This document shows, piece after piece, positions 8,996 to 18,040 of a stretch of DNA of 64,000 nt; positions within the stretch are counted from its first letter, which is position 1; every line of letters begins with the position of its first letter. Under the pieces are notes generated by a model. The model was not told the DNA's origin. It saw nothing but the letters and a program-made list of their open reading frames with translations, and did no database searches. The position numbers and the translations under genes are program-made. Source of the stretch: Nocardioides hwasunensis (GTDB taxonomy: Bacteria; Actinomycetota; Actinomycetes; Propionibacteriales; Nocardioidaceae); assembly GCF_014779665.1 (NCBI RefSeq), contig NZ_JACXYY010000001.1:372001-436000 (forward strand), in the 5' to 3' direction.

Positions 8996-9259
8996 GTGTG
9001 CTGCCTTCACATGGTTCGGATGCTGGGGTCAGCCTATCGCCGTGCGGCGCAACCACCGTGGTCGCGGGGGCCCGCGCGGCCAGCCGGCACCCCGACGGGG
9101 CGCGACGGGGGCGCGAAGGGGGCATGGAGGGGGCGCCAAGGGGGATGGCCTACCTCCGGCTTGGGTTTGGTTCTAGGGTGAAGGCGACGCTCCACGTCGC
9201 GCCCCGCGACGACGAGCGCCTCGTTCACGACCGACACCCAAGAGAGGGTTCACCCGCAG

Positions 9260-10066
9260 ATGAGCCTCATGCAGCGCATCAGCCTGATCTTCCGCTCCAA
9301 GGCCAACAAGGCCCTGGACAGGGCGGAGGACCCCCGCGAGACCCTCGACTACAGCTACCAGCGCCAGCTCGAGCTCCTCTCGAAGGTGCGGCGTGGTGTC
9401 GCGGACGTCGCCACCAGCCGCAAGCGCGTGGAGCTCCAGGTCAACCAGCTCGAGCAGCAGGCGACCAAGCTCCAGGGACAGGCCGAGAAGGCGATCGGCG
9501 CCGGTCGCGAGGACCTGGCCCGTGAGGCCCTCACCCGCAAGTCCGGCCTCGCGTCGCAGATCACCAACCTCAAGGAGCAGCAGGCCACGCTCCAGGGCGA
9601 GGAGGAGAAGCTCGTCCTGGCCCAGCAGCGCCTGCAGGCCAAGGTCGAGGCCTTCCGCACCCGCAAGGAGACGATCAAGGCGACCTACACCGCCGCCGAG
9701 GCGCAGACGCGCATCGGCGAGGCGATGTCGGGCATCGGCGAGGAGATGGGCGACGTCGGCCTCGCCATCCAGCGCGCCGAGGACAAGACGGCGCAGATGC
9801 AGGCGCGTGGTGCCGCGATCGACGAGCTGCTGGCCTCCGGCGCACTCGACGACGCGTCCTCGCTCAACGCGGGCGACGACATCACCCGCGAGCTCGACGC
9901 CCTCAGCTCCGGCTCCGACGTGGAGGCCGAGCTCGCTCGCCTCAAGGGCCTCAGCGCTCCGCAGTCGACTCCGGCCATCGAGGCCTCCGAGGGTGGCGAC
10001 ATCCTCGAGGAGGCACCGCAGGAGCACCCGGTCGAGCGCAGCACCAACGAGGGCGGCCAGGCATGA
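9260..10066 (+). CDS. pspA: PspA/IM30 (Vipp1) family membrane-stress protein
   Basis: A 268-residue protein with an N-terminal amphipathic helix (SLMQRISLIFRSKANKALDR) followed by long coiled coils (about residues 20-185) rich in Glu, Gln and Arg. This is the hallmark of PspA/IM30, an ESCRT-III-like peripheral protein that assembles on damaged inner membranes. The C-terminal 80 residues are acidic and low in complexity. The start is preceded by AGAGAGGG. A TAGGGT at 9174-9179 may be the -10 box of the operon. It heads a tight five-gene set, and the next gene overlaps it by four bases (ATGA). Confidence 0.93.
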   Translation: MSLMQRISLIFRSKANKALDRAEDPRETLDYSYQRQLELLSKVRRGVADVATSRKRVELQVNQLEQQATKLQGQAEKAIGAGREDLAREALTRKSGLASQITNLKEQQATLQGEEEKLVLAQQRLQAKVEAFRTRKETIKATYTAAEAQTRIGEAMSGIGEEMGDVGLAIQRAEDKTAQMQARGAAIDELLASGALDDASSLNAGDDITRELDALSSGSDVEAELARLKGLSAPQSTPAIEASEGGDILEEAPQEHPVERSTNEGGQA

Positions 10067-10341
10067 TCGTCCGGATCCTCGGCGAGGGCCAGTACGATCT
10101 CGACGACCACGCGCTCGACGCCCTCAACGGGCTCGACAACCAGGTCGAGCAGGCCATCGAGGCCGGCGACGAGGCGATGTTCCGCACGGCCCTGCACGGG
10201 CTGCTGTCCGGCGTGCGCGCCAGCGGGACCCACCACGATCCCGACTCGCTCGACGAGTCCGACCTGATCCTCCCGCCCCCTGACGCGACGATCGACGAGG
10301 TCCGCGAGCTCCTGGGCGACGACGGACTGATCCCGGGCTGA
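10063..10341 (+). CDS. pspAA: PspA-associated protein PspAA
   Basis: A small acidic 92-residue protein beginning MIVRILGEGQYDLDD, which matches the PspAA family encoded next to pspA in actinobacteria and archaea. The core binds PspA-like proteins according to family descriptions; its biochemical role is not established. The ATG overlaps the pspA stop (ATGA), which suggests translational coupling and fixed stoichiometry with PspA. No membrane segment or cysteine is present. Confidence 0.9.
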   Translation: MIVRILGEGQYDLDDHALDALNGLDNQVEQAIEAGDEAMFRTALHGLLSGVRASGTHHDPDSLDESDLILPPPDATIDEVRELLGDDGLIPG

Positions 10342-10351
10342 CGCCCACCAC

Positions 10352-11257
10352 ATGGCCACCTCTCGCTTCATCAAGGACAGCGGGCTCACCGCCCGGATGA
10401 CCCTCACCATGTTCCTGCTCGGCGGACTCTTCGTCGGGTTGGTCGTGACGCTCATGTTCGTCGTCAGGAGCCCGGGGCTGTCGGTGCTCATCGGCGTGGC
10501 CGGCATCGGCGTCGCCTTCTACCAGTGGTGGTCCTCCGACAAGCTCGCGATGCGCGCGATGCGGGCCCGCGAGGTCACGCCGCAGGAGGCGCCCGAGCTG
10601 CACGGCATGATCGACCGGCTCTGCGCGCTGGCCGACATGCCCAAGCCGCGCGTCGGCATCGCCGACATGTCCGTGCCGAACGCCTTCGCCACCGGGCGCT
10701 CGCCCGATCGGGCGGTCGTGTGCGTGACGACGGGGATCCTGCACACGCTCGACGCCGAGGAGCTCGAGGCGGTGCTGGCCCACGAGCTCAGCCACGTCGC
10801 GCACCGCGACGTCCTGGTCATGACGGTCGCATCGTCGGCCGGCATCGCCGCGGGCATGCTGATGAGGTTCGCGCAGTTCGGCGCCCTGGGTCGCTCCCGC
10901 AACAACAGCACCGCGATCCCCGCGATGGTCGCGATCCTGGTCAGCCTGATGGTGTACGCCGTCAGCTTCCTGCTGCTGCGCCTGCTCTCGCGCTACCGCG
11001 AGCTCTGCGCCGACCGGTCGGGGGCCTACCTGACCATGAAGCCGGCGGCGCTCGCCTCGGCCCTGCAGAAGATCAGCGGCCAGGCGGCGGCCACGCCGCA
11101 GCGCGACCTCCGCTCGGCCAACGTGGCCAGCGCGCTGTGCATCGCCCCGGCGCTCCGCGGCAACCTGGGCGGCCTCATGGCCACCCACCCGCCGCTGGAG
11201 AAGCGCCTCGAGCAGCTGGCCCGCATCCAGGCCGAGCTCAGCCGGCCCACGGACTGA
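10352..11257 (+). CDS. htpX: HtpX-like M48 membrane metallopeptidase
   Basis: A 301-residue membrane zinc protease. Two N-terminal helices (FLLGGLFVGLVVTLMFVV; SVLIGVAGIGVAFYQWW) precede the catalytic motif HELSHVAHRD (H144, E145, H148). Two more helices follow, and then RELCADRSGAY supplies the third zinc ligand E217. The HtpX family degrades damaged membrane proteins. Placement in the psp operon ten bases after pspAA links it to envelope stress. All catalytic residues are intact. Confidence 0.93.
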   Translation: MATSRFIKDSGLTARMTLTMFLLGGLFVGLVVTLMFVVRSPGLSVLIGVAGIGVAFYQWWSSDKLAMRAMRAREVTPQEAPELHGMIDRLCALADMPKPRVGIADMSVPNAFATGRSPDRAVVCVTTGILHTLDAEELEAVLAHELSHVAHRDVLVMTVASSAGIAAGMLMRFAQFGALGRSRNNSTAIPAMVAILVSLMVYAVSFLLLRLLSRYRELCADRSGAYLTMKPAALASALQKISGQAAATPQRDLRSANVASALCIAPALRGNLGGLMATHPPLEKRLEQLARIQAELSRPTD

Positions 11258-11263
11258 GGGGAG

Positions 11264-11836
11264 ATGGGACTCTGGGAGGCCATGCGAGGTCGGTCGCAGC
11301 CCAAGCGCAACGACCTCGACGCGCTCTTCCTCGTGCCGAGCGCCGCGATCACACTGCAGACCGCTCTGGGATTCGAGCCGATCGGCTCGGGCTCGGTCTG
11401 CTACCGCTCGGCCGCGGGCGCTGCCTTCGCCCAGACCCAGCAGGACGTCGTGTCCCTGATCGACAGCGACGCCGAGGCGCCGAAGGTCGTCGTGTCGCAG
11501 GACGGTTTCGGGTTCACCTGGCTGGTGGTCGACGGTGATCCCTCCGACACGTCCGGCCTGTGCACCGACCTCCACGCGGTCAACACCTCCCTCGAGCTGA
11601 ACGGCTTCGCGGGAGGGCTGCTGTGCTCGATGGTGCCGTTCGCCAACGGCGCCGGCCAGAAGTTCGGCCTGGTCTACCTCTACAAGCAGGGCACGTTCTA
11701 CGCGTTCGCCCCCACCGGGGAGCAGACCCGTGACACCCTGGTGGAGCTGTCGGTGCGCGACCTTCTCGGACAGGAGCTCCCCATGGAACCCGATCTTCAG
11801 CGCTGGCTGGCGCTCTGGAATGCGCCCGGGCTGTGA
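11264..11836 (+). CDS. pspAB: PspA-associated protein PspAB
   Basis: A 190-residue soluble protein recognisable as PspAB from its opening MGLWEAMRGRSQPKRNDLDA and the central DVVSLIDSDAEAPKVVVSQD region. PspAB is co-encoded with pspA, pspAA and htpX in Actinobacteria; its molecular function is not known. It starts six bases after the htpX stop with GAGGGGAG as Shine-Dalgarno. Its own stop overlaps the GTG start of the following histidine kinase gene (GTGA). No transmembrane segment is visible. Confidence 0.88.
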   Translation: MGLWEAMRGRSQPKRNDLDALFLVPSAAITLQTALGFEPIGSGSVCYRSAAGAAFAQTQQDVVSLIDSDAEAPKVVVSQDGFGFTWLVVDGDPSDTSGLCTDLHAVNTSLELNGFAGGLLCSMVPFANGAGQKFGLVYLYKQGTFYAFAPTGEQTRDTLVELSVRDLLGQELPMEPDLQRWLALWNAPGL

Positions 11837-13008
11837 GCAGCCCCAGCAGCGCCGACCGACGCGATCGCGCCATCGCCCGCTACGACGTCCTCGACGGACA
11901 ACCTCGACGCGAGCTGGACTCGCTCGTCCAGCTCGCTGCGCAGGTGGCGGGGGTGCCCTTCGCCGCAGTGAACCTGCTCGACTCGCACGCCCAGCACCAG
12001 GTCGCCACGGCCGGGTTCGACGGAGCTGACTCGCCGGTCGACCACTCGATGTGCCGACTCGTGGTCGAGACCGGGTCGCCGATCATGCTCGAGGACGCCG
12101 GTCACGACGTCCGTTTCGCCGGGAACCCGTGGACGACCGGCGAGCTCGCCGACGTGAAGTACTACGGCTCGCACCCCCTGACCACGCCGTCCGGCGTCAC
12201 CATCGGCACCCTGTGCGTGTTCGACAGTCAGTCGCACACCGTCACCCCGGAGGCCGCCAACGGCCTCGCGCAGCTGGCTGACCGGGTGGTGGACGTGCTG
12301 GAGCTCGAGCTGGCCTCGCGCCGGCTCAGCGAGGTCAACGCCCGCCTCAGCACGTCGAACGACCGCCTGGCCCACTTCGCCGGCCAGGTCAGCCACGACC
12401 TCAAGAACCCGCTCACCTCGGTCTCGCTGTCGCTGGAGTCCCTCGAGCTCGAGCTCACCGACGACTACCAGGTCGACACCGTCGCGCGCGCGCGACGCGG
12501 GGTGGACCGGATGACCGAGATGATCAACAGCCTGCTCGAGTTCGCCTCACAGGGCGACGCGCCGGGCGAGGACCTGGTCGACCTGACCTCCGAGCTGTCC
12601 ACCGCCCTCGACGACCTGGCCGGACGCGTACGACGCGACCTGGTGACGACCGGGGACCTCGGCTTCGCCCGTGGCGATGGCTCACAGCTGCGGTCGGTCC
12701 TGATGAACCTGATCGACAACGCGGTGAAGTTCGGTCACGACGGCGAGGAGCCCGAGATCGAGGTGGATGCCCACACCGTCGCGGGTCGCAACCGCATCGA
12801 GGTGCGCGACCGGGGTCGTGGCATCCCGCCCGAGAAGCGTGAGCGGGTCTTCGCGCCCCTGGCCAGGCTCGACAAGACCGTGGAGGGCTCGGGCATCGGC
12901 CTGGCCACGTGCCGCCGCATCATCGAGGCCCACGGCGGCACGATGGGCGTCGTCGGGCGAGAGGGCGGAGGCAGCACCTTCTGGGTCGAGCTGCCGATCG
13001 CCGACTGA
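11833..13008 (+). CDS. GAF-domain sensor histidine kinase
   Basis: A 391-residue soluble kinase. An N-terminal GAF domain (about residues 25-165, with LLDSHAQHQVATAGFDG and the GVTIGTLCVFD strand) is followed by a HisKA dimerisation helix with the phosphoacceptor H188 in GQVSHDLKNPL, and a HATPase_c domain with N-box LMNLIDNAVKFG, G1 DRGRGIP and G2 GSGIGLATC. No response regulator is adjacent. The GTG start overlaps the pspAB stop, so it is probably translated with the Psp stress genes. Its GAF domain resembles those that follow redox or small-molecule signals, but no ligand can be named. Confidence 0.9.
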   Translation: MSSPSSADRRDRAIARYDVLDGQPRRELDSLVQLAAQVAGVPFAAVNLLDSHAQHQVATAGFDGADSPVDHSMCRLVVETGSPIMLEDAGHDVRFAGNPWTTGELADVKYYGSHPLTTPSGVTIGTLCVFDSQSHTVTPEAANGLAQLADRVVDVLELELASRRLSEVNARLSTSNDRLAHFAGQVSHDLKNPLTSVSLSLESLELELTDDYQVDTVARARRGVDRMTEMINSLLEFASQGDAPGEDLVDLTSELSTALDDLAGRVRRDLVTTGDLGFARGDGSQLRSVLMNLIDNAVKFGHDGEEPEIEVDAHTVAGRNRIEVRDRGRGIPPEKRERVFAPLARLDKTVEGSGIGLATCRRIIEAHGGTMGVVGREGGGSTFWVELPIAD

Positions 13009-13019
13009 CCCAGCCTCGG

Positions 13020-14198
13020 CTACGGCAGCCTGGCCTGCTTCATCTGCCGGGAGGCGTAGACGTTGCCGATCACGGTGCCGTCCAGCCACGCCGTGAGTCG
13101 CTCGGCCTCGTGCTCGAGCGCGGCACGACCCACCGGCCCGACGTCCTCGAGGAGCGAGAGGCGTACGACGGCCTGGCCGTCCTGCACCCAGCACCCGACG
13201 ATCCGGCCGTCCCACCAGGCGGAGGTGCCGGCGTTGCCGTTCGTGTCGAACAGGAACGGCACGTGTGCCGGGTCGAGGTAGAACGAGCGGGCCTTCCAGC
13301 CCATGACGGAAGGGTCGAGCGTCGGCAGCAGCGCCGCCCAGGGCTCGACCGGTCCGACGTCGGCGTCGTCGGGCAGCACCCAACCGGTCGTGCCGTCGTC
13401 GAGCGAGACCTCGACGGCCTCGACGTCGACCAGCGCGCGGGTGACGGCGGTCTTGGTCGAGCCGAGCCACCACTGCACGTCCGCGGCCGTGCCGGGGCCG
13501 AAGGTGCCCAGCCAGCGGCGTACGAGCTCGGCGTAGCCGGCCTGCTCGTCGAGCGGCGCCGGCGCGTCGTCGAGCCAGTCCTCGGTGCGTGTCCAGGTGG
13601 GTTTGTTGAGTCGCCAGTGCCCGGCGTTGCGACCGCGCACGGTCGCGCCGGAGAGCCCGAGGTGGGTGAGCACCCAGGGTGCGACCGAGACCGGCCGGTC
13701 CCACGTCTTGTCAGAGTCGCCCCCGACCGTCCCGGCGAGCTCCGGCACCGACGACTTCAGCTCGCCGGTCGTCGCCGGACCGTCGGCGAGGCGTTCGAGG
13801 GTCGCTGATCGGGCCGCCTCGAGCCACGCGTCGCCGTCGAGGGCGATCCCGGCCGCGCTGATGGCCTTCGCGATGCGCTTGCGCTCCGCTGTCGCGACCC
13901 TGCTCGAGGCGCTGCCCCAGGCGGCGGGCAGGAGGTCACGCGGGAAGACGAACAGTGTCCGGCGCATCGCGAGCTGCTTGACCACGGCGCGCTCGTCGTA
14001 CAGCGCCGCGTCGACGTCGGCAGGAGCCACGCCCTCCGCGCGGGCCGCGACCGCGAGGTGCACCGTCGCCGCTTCGGTCGCGTGGAGGACCGTCATCGCG
14101 CGGGTGACGGCCTCGACGCTGTCGAGTCGGTGCGCAGGGGAGAGCGCGTGGCGTACGCCGATCCGGCTGCGCCGCTCGGAGTCGCTGACGTGCCGCAT
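13020..14198 (-). CDS. Winged-helix DNA-binding protein (HTH_42 / YcaQ-like)
   Basis: A 392-residue protein of the HTH_42 superfamily, which includes the interstrand-crosslink DNA glycosylase YcaQ and related AlkX/AlkZ proteins. Family features are the N-terminal LSPAHRLDSVEAVTRAMTVL region, the RRTLFVFPRDLLP strand-turn (about residue 83), the winged-helix segments with TTGELKSSVPELAG, and the C-terminal FLFDTNGNAGTSAWWDGRIV region. Whether the glycosylase active-site residues are present cannot be decided by eye, so a DNA-repair role is only an inference. It follows nadA by eight bases on the same strand. Confidence 0.8.
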   Translation of the reverse strand: MRHVSDSERRSRIGVRHALSPAHRLDSVEAVTRAMTVLHATEAATVHLAVAARAEGVAPADVDAALYDERAVVKQLAMRRTLFVFPRDLLPAAWGSASSRVATAERKRIAKAISAAGIALDGDAWLEAARSATLERLADGPATTGELKSSVPELAGTVGGDSDKTWDRPVSVAPWVLTHLGLSGATVRGRNAGHWRLNKPTWTRTEDWLDDAPAPLDEQAGYAELVRRWLGTFGPGTAADVQWWLGSTKTAVTRALVDVEAVEVSLDDGTTGWVLPDDADVGPVEPWAALLPTLDPSVMGWKARSFYLDPAHVPFLFDTNGNAGTSAWWDGRIVGCWVQDGQAVVRLSLLEDVGPVGRAALEHEAERLTAWLDGTVIGNVYASRQMKQARLP

Positions 14199-14206
14199 CG
14201 GCCGAC

Positions 14207-15391
14207 TCAGTCGCGGTGGGACTTGCCGGGCAGGTCGAGCATCCGCTGGAGCGCGACCAGGGCGTCGGCCTCGGTCTCGGGGTCGACCGTGATCTGGTTG
14301 ACGACCGTGCCGGCGACGAGGTTCTCCAGCGCCCAGACCAGGTGGGGCAGGTCGATGCGGTTCATCGTCGAGCAGTAGCAGACGTTGCGGTCGAGGAAGA
14401 CGATCGTCTTGTCGGGGTGGGCGTCGGCCAGGCGCTTGACCAGGTTGAGCTCGGTGCCGATCGCCCAGACCGAGCCGGGCTCGGCGGCCTCGATGGTCTT
14501 GATGATGAACTCGGTCGAGCCGACCAGGTCGGCCTTGAGCACGACCTCGTGCTTGCACTCGGGGTGGACGAGGACGTTGATGCCGGGGTGCTTGGCCCGC
14601 AGCTCGTCGACGACGTCCTCGGAGAAGCGGCCGTGCACCGAGCAGTGGCCCTTCCAGAGGATCATCCTGGCCTTCCGCAGCTCGTCCGCGGTGAGCCCGC
14701 CACCTGGTTGCAGCGGGTCCCAGACGACGCACTCGTCGAGAGCGATGCCCATCTGCAGGACGGCGGTGTTGCGGCCGAGGTGCTGGTCGGGGAGGAAGAG
14801 GATCTTCGCGCCGCCGTCGACGTCGGCCCTCTGGTCGAAGGCCCACTCGAGCGCCACGTCGGCGTTGGAGGAGGTGCACACGACGCCACCGTTGCGGCCG
14901 CAGAACGCCTTGATGTCGGCGCTGGAGTTCATGTAGGTCACCGGGACGACCGCGTCCTGGATGCCGGCGTCGGCCATCGCGTCCCAGGCGTCCTCGACCT
15001 GGCGCAGGCGGGCCATGTCGGCCATCGAGCAGCCGGCGGCCAGGTCGGGGAGGACCACCTGCTGCGCGGTCGAGGTAAGGATGTCGGCGGACTCGGCCAT
15101 GAAGTGCACGCCGCAGAAGACGATGAACTCGGCGTTCGGCCGCGCGGCCGCGTCCCGGGCGAGCTTGAAGGAGTCACCGGTGACGTCGGCGAACTGGATG
15201 ACCTCGTCGCGCTGGTAGTGGTGGCCCAGCACGAAGACCCGGTCGCCCAGGGCTGCCTTCGCGGCCTCGGCCCGCGCCACCAGGTCGGGGTCCGATGCCG
15301 CCGGGAGGTCACCGGGACACTCCACGCCGCGCTCGGCATCGAGGTCACGGCCCTTGCCGAGGGGGAGGAGCGGTAGGTCGATGAGACTCAT
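14207..15391 (-). CDS. nadA: Quinolinate synthase
   Basis: A 394-residue [4Fe-4S] enzyme that condenses iminoaspartate with dihydroxyacetone phosphate to quinolinate in de novo NAD synthesis. Candidate cluster ligands are the cysteines in IVFCGVHFMAESA, in VLVHPECKHEV, and in DRNVCYCSTMNRIDLPHL. Substrate-binding motifs include VLGHHYQRDEVIQFAD and VTYMNSSADIKAFCG. ATG at 15391 (MSLIDLPLLPLG) is preferred to the ATG at 15400 because a -10-like TAGGAT lies seven bases upstream, giving a leaderless message. nadB and nadC are not in the window. Confidence 0.96.
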   Translation of the reverse strand: MSLIDLPLLPLGKGRDLDAERGVECPGDLPAASDPDLVARAEAAKAALGDRVFVLGHHYQRDEVIQFADVTGDSFKLARDAAARPNAEFIVFCGVHFMAESADILTSTAQQVVLPDLAAGCSMADMARLRQVEDAWDAMADAGIQDAVVPVTYMNSSADIKAFCGRNGGVVCTSSNADVALEWAFDQRADVDGGAKILFLPDQHLGRNTAVLQMGIALDECVVWDPLQPGGGLTADELRKARMILWKGHCSVHGRFSEDVVDELRAKHPGINVLVHPECKHEVVLKADLVGSTEFIIKTIEAAEPGSVWAIGTELNLVKRLADAHPDKTIVFLDRNVCYCSTMNRIDLPHLVWALENLVAGTVVNQITVDPETEADALVALQRMLDLPGKSHRD

Positions 15392-15398
15392 GTGGCTC

Positions 15399-15404
15399 AT
15401 CCTA
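15399..15404 (-). promoter_or_regulatory. Putative -10 box of a leaderless nadA promoter
   Basis: On the minus strand TAGGAT is followed by seven bases and the ATG at 15391. It overlaps the alternative ATG at 15400, which therefore probably is not used. Confidence 0.45.
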
Positions 15405-15447
15405 GGAGGGGAGCACCGCGGCCCTGGGTCCGTGCCATGCTGCGGCC

Positions 15448-16680
15448 ATGCCTCCCTCCCTGCCTCGCCGCGGCGCGGTCCTGTCCCTGGTGCAGGCGGG
15501 TGGCAAGGGCTCGCGCATGGACGTGCTCACCCGTGAGCGCGCCAAGCCCGCGCTGCCCTACGGCGGCGTGCACCGGCTGATCGACTTCGCGCTCTCCGGG
15601 CTGGCCCACGCGGACCTGGCCGACGTGTGGGTCTCCCTGGAGTACCAGGTGACCTCGATCGACGACTACCTCTCCGGCGGTCGGCCGTGGAGCCTGGACC
15701 GCAACCGCGGCGGCTTCCGGAGGATCGTGCCGCAGACCGGCACCGGCCCTGCGACCGAGAGCGGCTTCGCCCACGGCAACGGCGACCTGCTGCTGCGGAT
15801 CTCCGCCGACATCGAGGCCTTCGGTGCCCGGACGCTGGTGGTGTGCAGCGCCGACCACGTCTTCAACATGGACCTCGCGCCCGTGGTCGAGGAGCATGTG
15901 TCGGCCGGTCGTACGGCGACGGTGCTGACCAGCGAGGTGAGCAAGAAGGATGCGAGCGACAACGTCGTCGTGCTGGCGGGCCGGGACGGGGTCGTCACCG
16001 GCGTGGAGCACAAGCCGTCGCGGCCGTCGTCCGGCACGGTGGCGACCGAGATCTTCCTCTACGACACCGAGGCGCTGCTGACCACGCTGCAGGACCTGCG
16101 CCGTGAGCTGGCGGGCAGCGACGACGGCGACAGCGGCATCGGTGACTTCGGCGAGCACCTGCTCCCGCGCCTGGTCGATGGTGGGCGCGTCGTCGCGGTG
16201 CCGTTGACCGGCTACTGGCGCGACGTCGGCCAGCCCGGCCTCTACCTCCAGTCCCACCGCGACCTGCTCCGCGGCAAGGTCGACGTCTTCGACCACCCGG
16301 GCCGGCCCGTCATCTCGCACTGGCCCGACCGCCCGGCAGCCCGGGTGCGGGCGTCTGCCGACTGCCGCGACTCCGTCCTGTCGCCCGGTGCCGACGTCGG
16401 CGGGACGGTCGTCGGCAGCGTGCTCGGCCCTGGCGTCGTCGTCGAGAAGGGTGCGCAGGTCCACGACAGCGTGCTGATGGAGGACTGCGTGGTCCGGGCC
16501 GGGGCCGTGGTGCGCACGACGGTCCTCGACGAGCGGTGCGAGGTCCTGCCGCGCGCCGTGGTCGGCGCCGAGCCCTCTCGACGGGTCGCCCACGACGACG
16601 ACGTCACGCTCGTCGGTCGCGGCTCCTCGGTCGGCGACCGGGTGCCGGCGGGTGGCCGGCTGGAGCCGGGAAGCTCCTAG
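15448..16680 (+). CDS. GlgC-like sugar-phosphate nucleotidyltransferase
   Basis: A 410-residue member of the ADP-glucose pyrophosphorylase family. The nucleotide-binding signature is QAGGKGSRMDVLTRERAKPA (about residues 17-36) followed by PYGGVHRLIDFALS. VCSADHVFNMD carries the catalytic aspartate region, GVEHKPSRP the sugar-binding lysine, and TGYWRDVGQPGLY the family WxDVGT-like block. A left-handed beta-helix (hexapeptide repeats around SVLSPGADVGGTVVGSVLG) forms the C-terminus. It may make ADP-glucose or another NDP-sugar; no glgA is adjacent, so a glycogen role is not secured. Its stop overlaps the convergent GNAT gene by four bases. Confidence 0.87.
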   Translation: MPPSLPRRGAVLSLVQAGGKGSRMDVLTRERAKPALPYGGVHRLIDFALSGLAHADLADVWVSLEYQVTSIDDYLSGGRPWSLDRNRGGFRRIVPQTGTGPATESGFAHGNGDLLLRISADIEAFGARTLVVCSADHVFNMDLAPVVEEHVSAGRTATVLTSEVSKKDASDNVVVLAGRDGVVTGVEHKPSRPSSGTVATEIFLYDTEALLTTLQDLRRELAGSDDGDSGIGDFGEHLLPRLVDGGRVVAVPLTGYWRDVGQPGLYLQSHRDLLRGKVDVFDHPGRPVISHWPDRPAARVRASADCRDSVLSPGADVGGTVVGSVLGPGVVVEKGAQVHDSVLMEDCVVRAGAVVRTTVLDERCEVLPRAVVGAEPSRRVAHDDDVTLVGRGSSVGDRVPAGGRLEPGSS

Positions 16681-17564
16681 AGCAGGCTGCCGTGGTGCAG
16701 GTAGGGCGCCGGTGGCCTCATCCGGCGCACGCACAGGTAGCCGTGGGAGTAGATCGCCAGGCGTGCGGCCAGTCCGACGTCGAGCGCCCACTGGTTGGCG
16801 GCGGTGACGTGGTGGACCGACACCTGCTCTCCGGGGGCCGACGAGGCCAGGGCCTCCCACATCAGCGACGCCGCCGTGCGCCGGTTGGTCGCAGCGAGCA
16901 GCACCGCCGCGCCGTCGTCGTCGACGTAGGCGTAGCCGGAGCCGGTGGAGTGGTCCACCACGGCCAGCCGGAACTGCTCGAGCAGCAGCTCGTGGTCGGA
17001 GAGGTGCGCGGCGCCGCGGGTCCGGCGGTCGATCGAGTCGAGGAGGTCGACGTCCGAGGCGGAGCCCTCGCGCACCCGCTCCACGACCGGGAGCGCGGAC
17101 CGGTCGACGACCCCGGTGACCATCATCTGCGGGTGCAGGTCGAAGCCGGCGAGGCGGTAGCGGCGTACGGCACCGGGATCTGCGCTGGCTGCGAACATCC
17201 CGCGCAGGCAGCCGCGACCATGGTGCAGCGCGGCGGCCATCAGCTGCGTCCCGATGCCCTGCGCCTGGTGCTCGGGACGCACCGCGAACGACGCCAGGAT
17301 CCACATCAGCTCCCGGACGCGGGAGACCGCGCCGCCGACGACCTCGCCGTCGACCTCGGCCACCCAGCAGCCGCCCGGGTCGGTGACCAGCGCCTGCCCG
17401 GTGCGGCGGATCCAGTGGCCGTGGCGGGCCGCGGGTCGGCGCACGGGATCGGGCCACGAACGTTGGTGGGTGCGGGTGTCGACCTCGTGGTAGCTCGTCG
17501 CGGTGATGTCGGCCAGCGCCTCGAGGTCACCCTCGCGCATCGGCCGGATGACCGGTGCGGTCAC
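16677..17564 (-). CDS. GNAT-family N-acetyltransferase with C-terminal extension
   Basis: A 295-residue protein. The N-terminal half is a GNAT domain with motif A LASFAVRPEHQAQGIGTQLM (about residues 90-109). The C-terminal half (from about residue 150) has the layout of a degenerate second GNAT or acetyltransferase-like domain ending in GYLCVRRMRPP. The GTG start overlaps the stop of the preceding SRPBCC gene (GTGA), so the two are coupled. The substrate is unknown. Confidence 0.85.
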   Translation of the reverse strand: MTAPVIRPMREGDLEALADITATSYHEVDTRTHQRSWPDPVRRPAARHGHWIRRTGQALVTDPGGCWVAEVDGEVVGGAVSRVRELMWILASFAVRPEHQAQGIGTQLMAAALHHGRGCLRGMFAASADPGAVRRYRLAGFDLHPQMMVTGVVDRSALPVVERVREGSASDVDLLDSIDRRTRGAAHLSDHELLLEQFRLAVVDHSTGSGYAYVDDDGAAVLLAATNRRTAASLMWEALASSAPGEQVSVHHVTAANQWALDVGLAARLAIYSHGYLCVRRMRPPAPYLHHGSLL

Positions 17565-17977
17565 GAGACGTAGGCGGCGAACCGGCGGAGCAGGTCGTCC
17601 CAGTGCGTGTACTTCGCGCGGACCTCCTCGCTGCCCTCCCGCCACCCGCTGTGCACGAGACGGACCATCGCCCCCTCGGGGGCGTCGGTGAACCGCACGT
17701 CGAGCACCGTCGCCTCGTCCTCGGCGTGCCCGAGCCAGAACTCCATCACGAGGTGCCCGATCGGGTCCCAGGTCATCACCCGACCGAAGACGAACTGCTC
17801 GTCGCCGTGGACCGTCGCGACCGGGCCGTTCGGGTCGATCGCGATGCTGGTGAAGGTCGCCGCGTCGGGGCTCAGCACCGGGTCCCACCACTCGCCCATC
17901 TGGGCGGTGAATCCGACGAAGGCCTGGGTGGGCGTCACGGGCACGACGACCTCCGCGACGAGGGGGGCGATACTCAT
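17561..17977 (-). CDS. SRPBCC (AHSA1-type) ligand-binding protein
   Basis: A 138-residue single-domain protein with the START-like/AHSA1 pattern: an N-terminal VEVVVPVTPTQAFVGFT-type strand-helix, a central TWDPIGHLVMEFWLG, and a C-terminal helix HSGWREGSEEVRAKYTHWDD that ends GWxxxLxRF-like. Such domains bind hydrophobic small molecules. The ATG at 17977 has CTGGAGGC just upstream. It is translationally coupled to the following GNAT gene and divergent from glycerate kinase. Confidence 0.85.
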   Translation of the reverse strand: MSIAPLVAEVVVPVTPTQAFVGFTAQMGEWWDPVLSPDAATFTSIAIDPNGPVATVHGDEQFVFGRVMTWDPIGHLVMEFWLGHAEDEATVLDVRFTDAPEGAMVRLVHSGWREGSEEVRAKYTHWDDLLRRFAAYVS

Positions 17978-18040
17978 GCCTCCAGCATGCCGGACGCCCG
18001 GAGGCCCCCTCGGGTGCCACGCGCTGCGAGGATGCCCCCC

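Noticed and set aside
9011..9259. Small gene or structured RNA in the 249-bp gap before pspA
   Set aside because: The G-rich tract (9060-9150) has no convincing start or conserved RNA motif. Only a -10-like TAGGGT and a Shine-Dalgarno are seen.
11833..13008. Kinase as partner of the LuxR-type regulator at 52556
   Set aside because: That regulator is encoded with its own NarL-type kinase in an overlapping pair; the GAF kinase here is of the HisKA class, which normally pairs with other regulator types.
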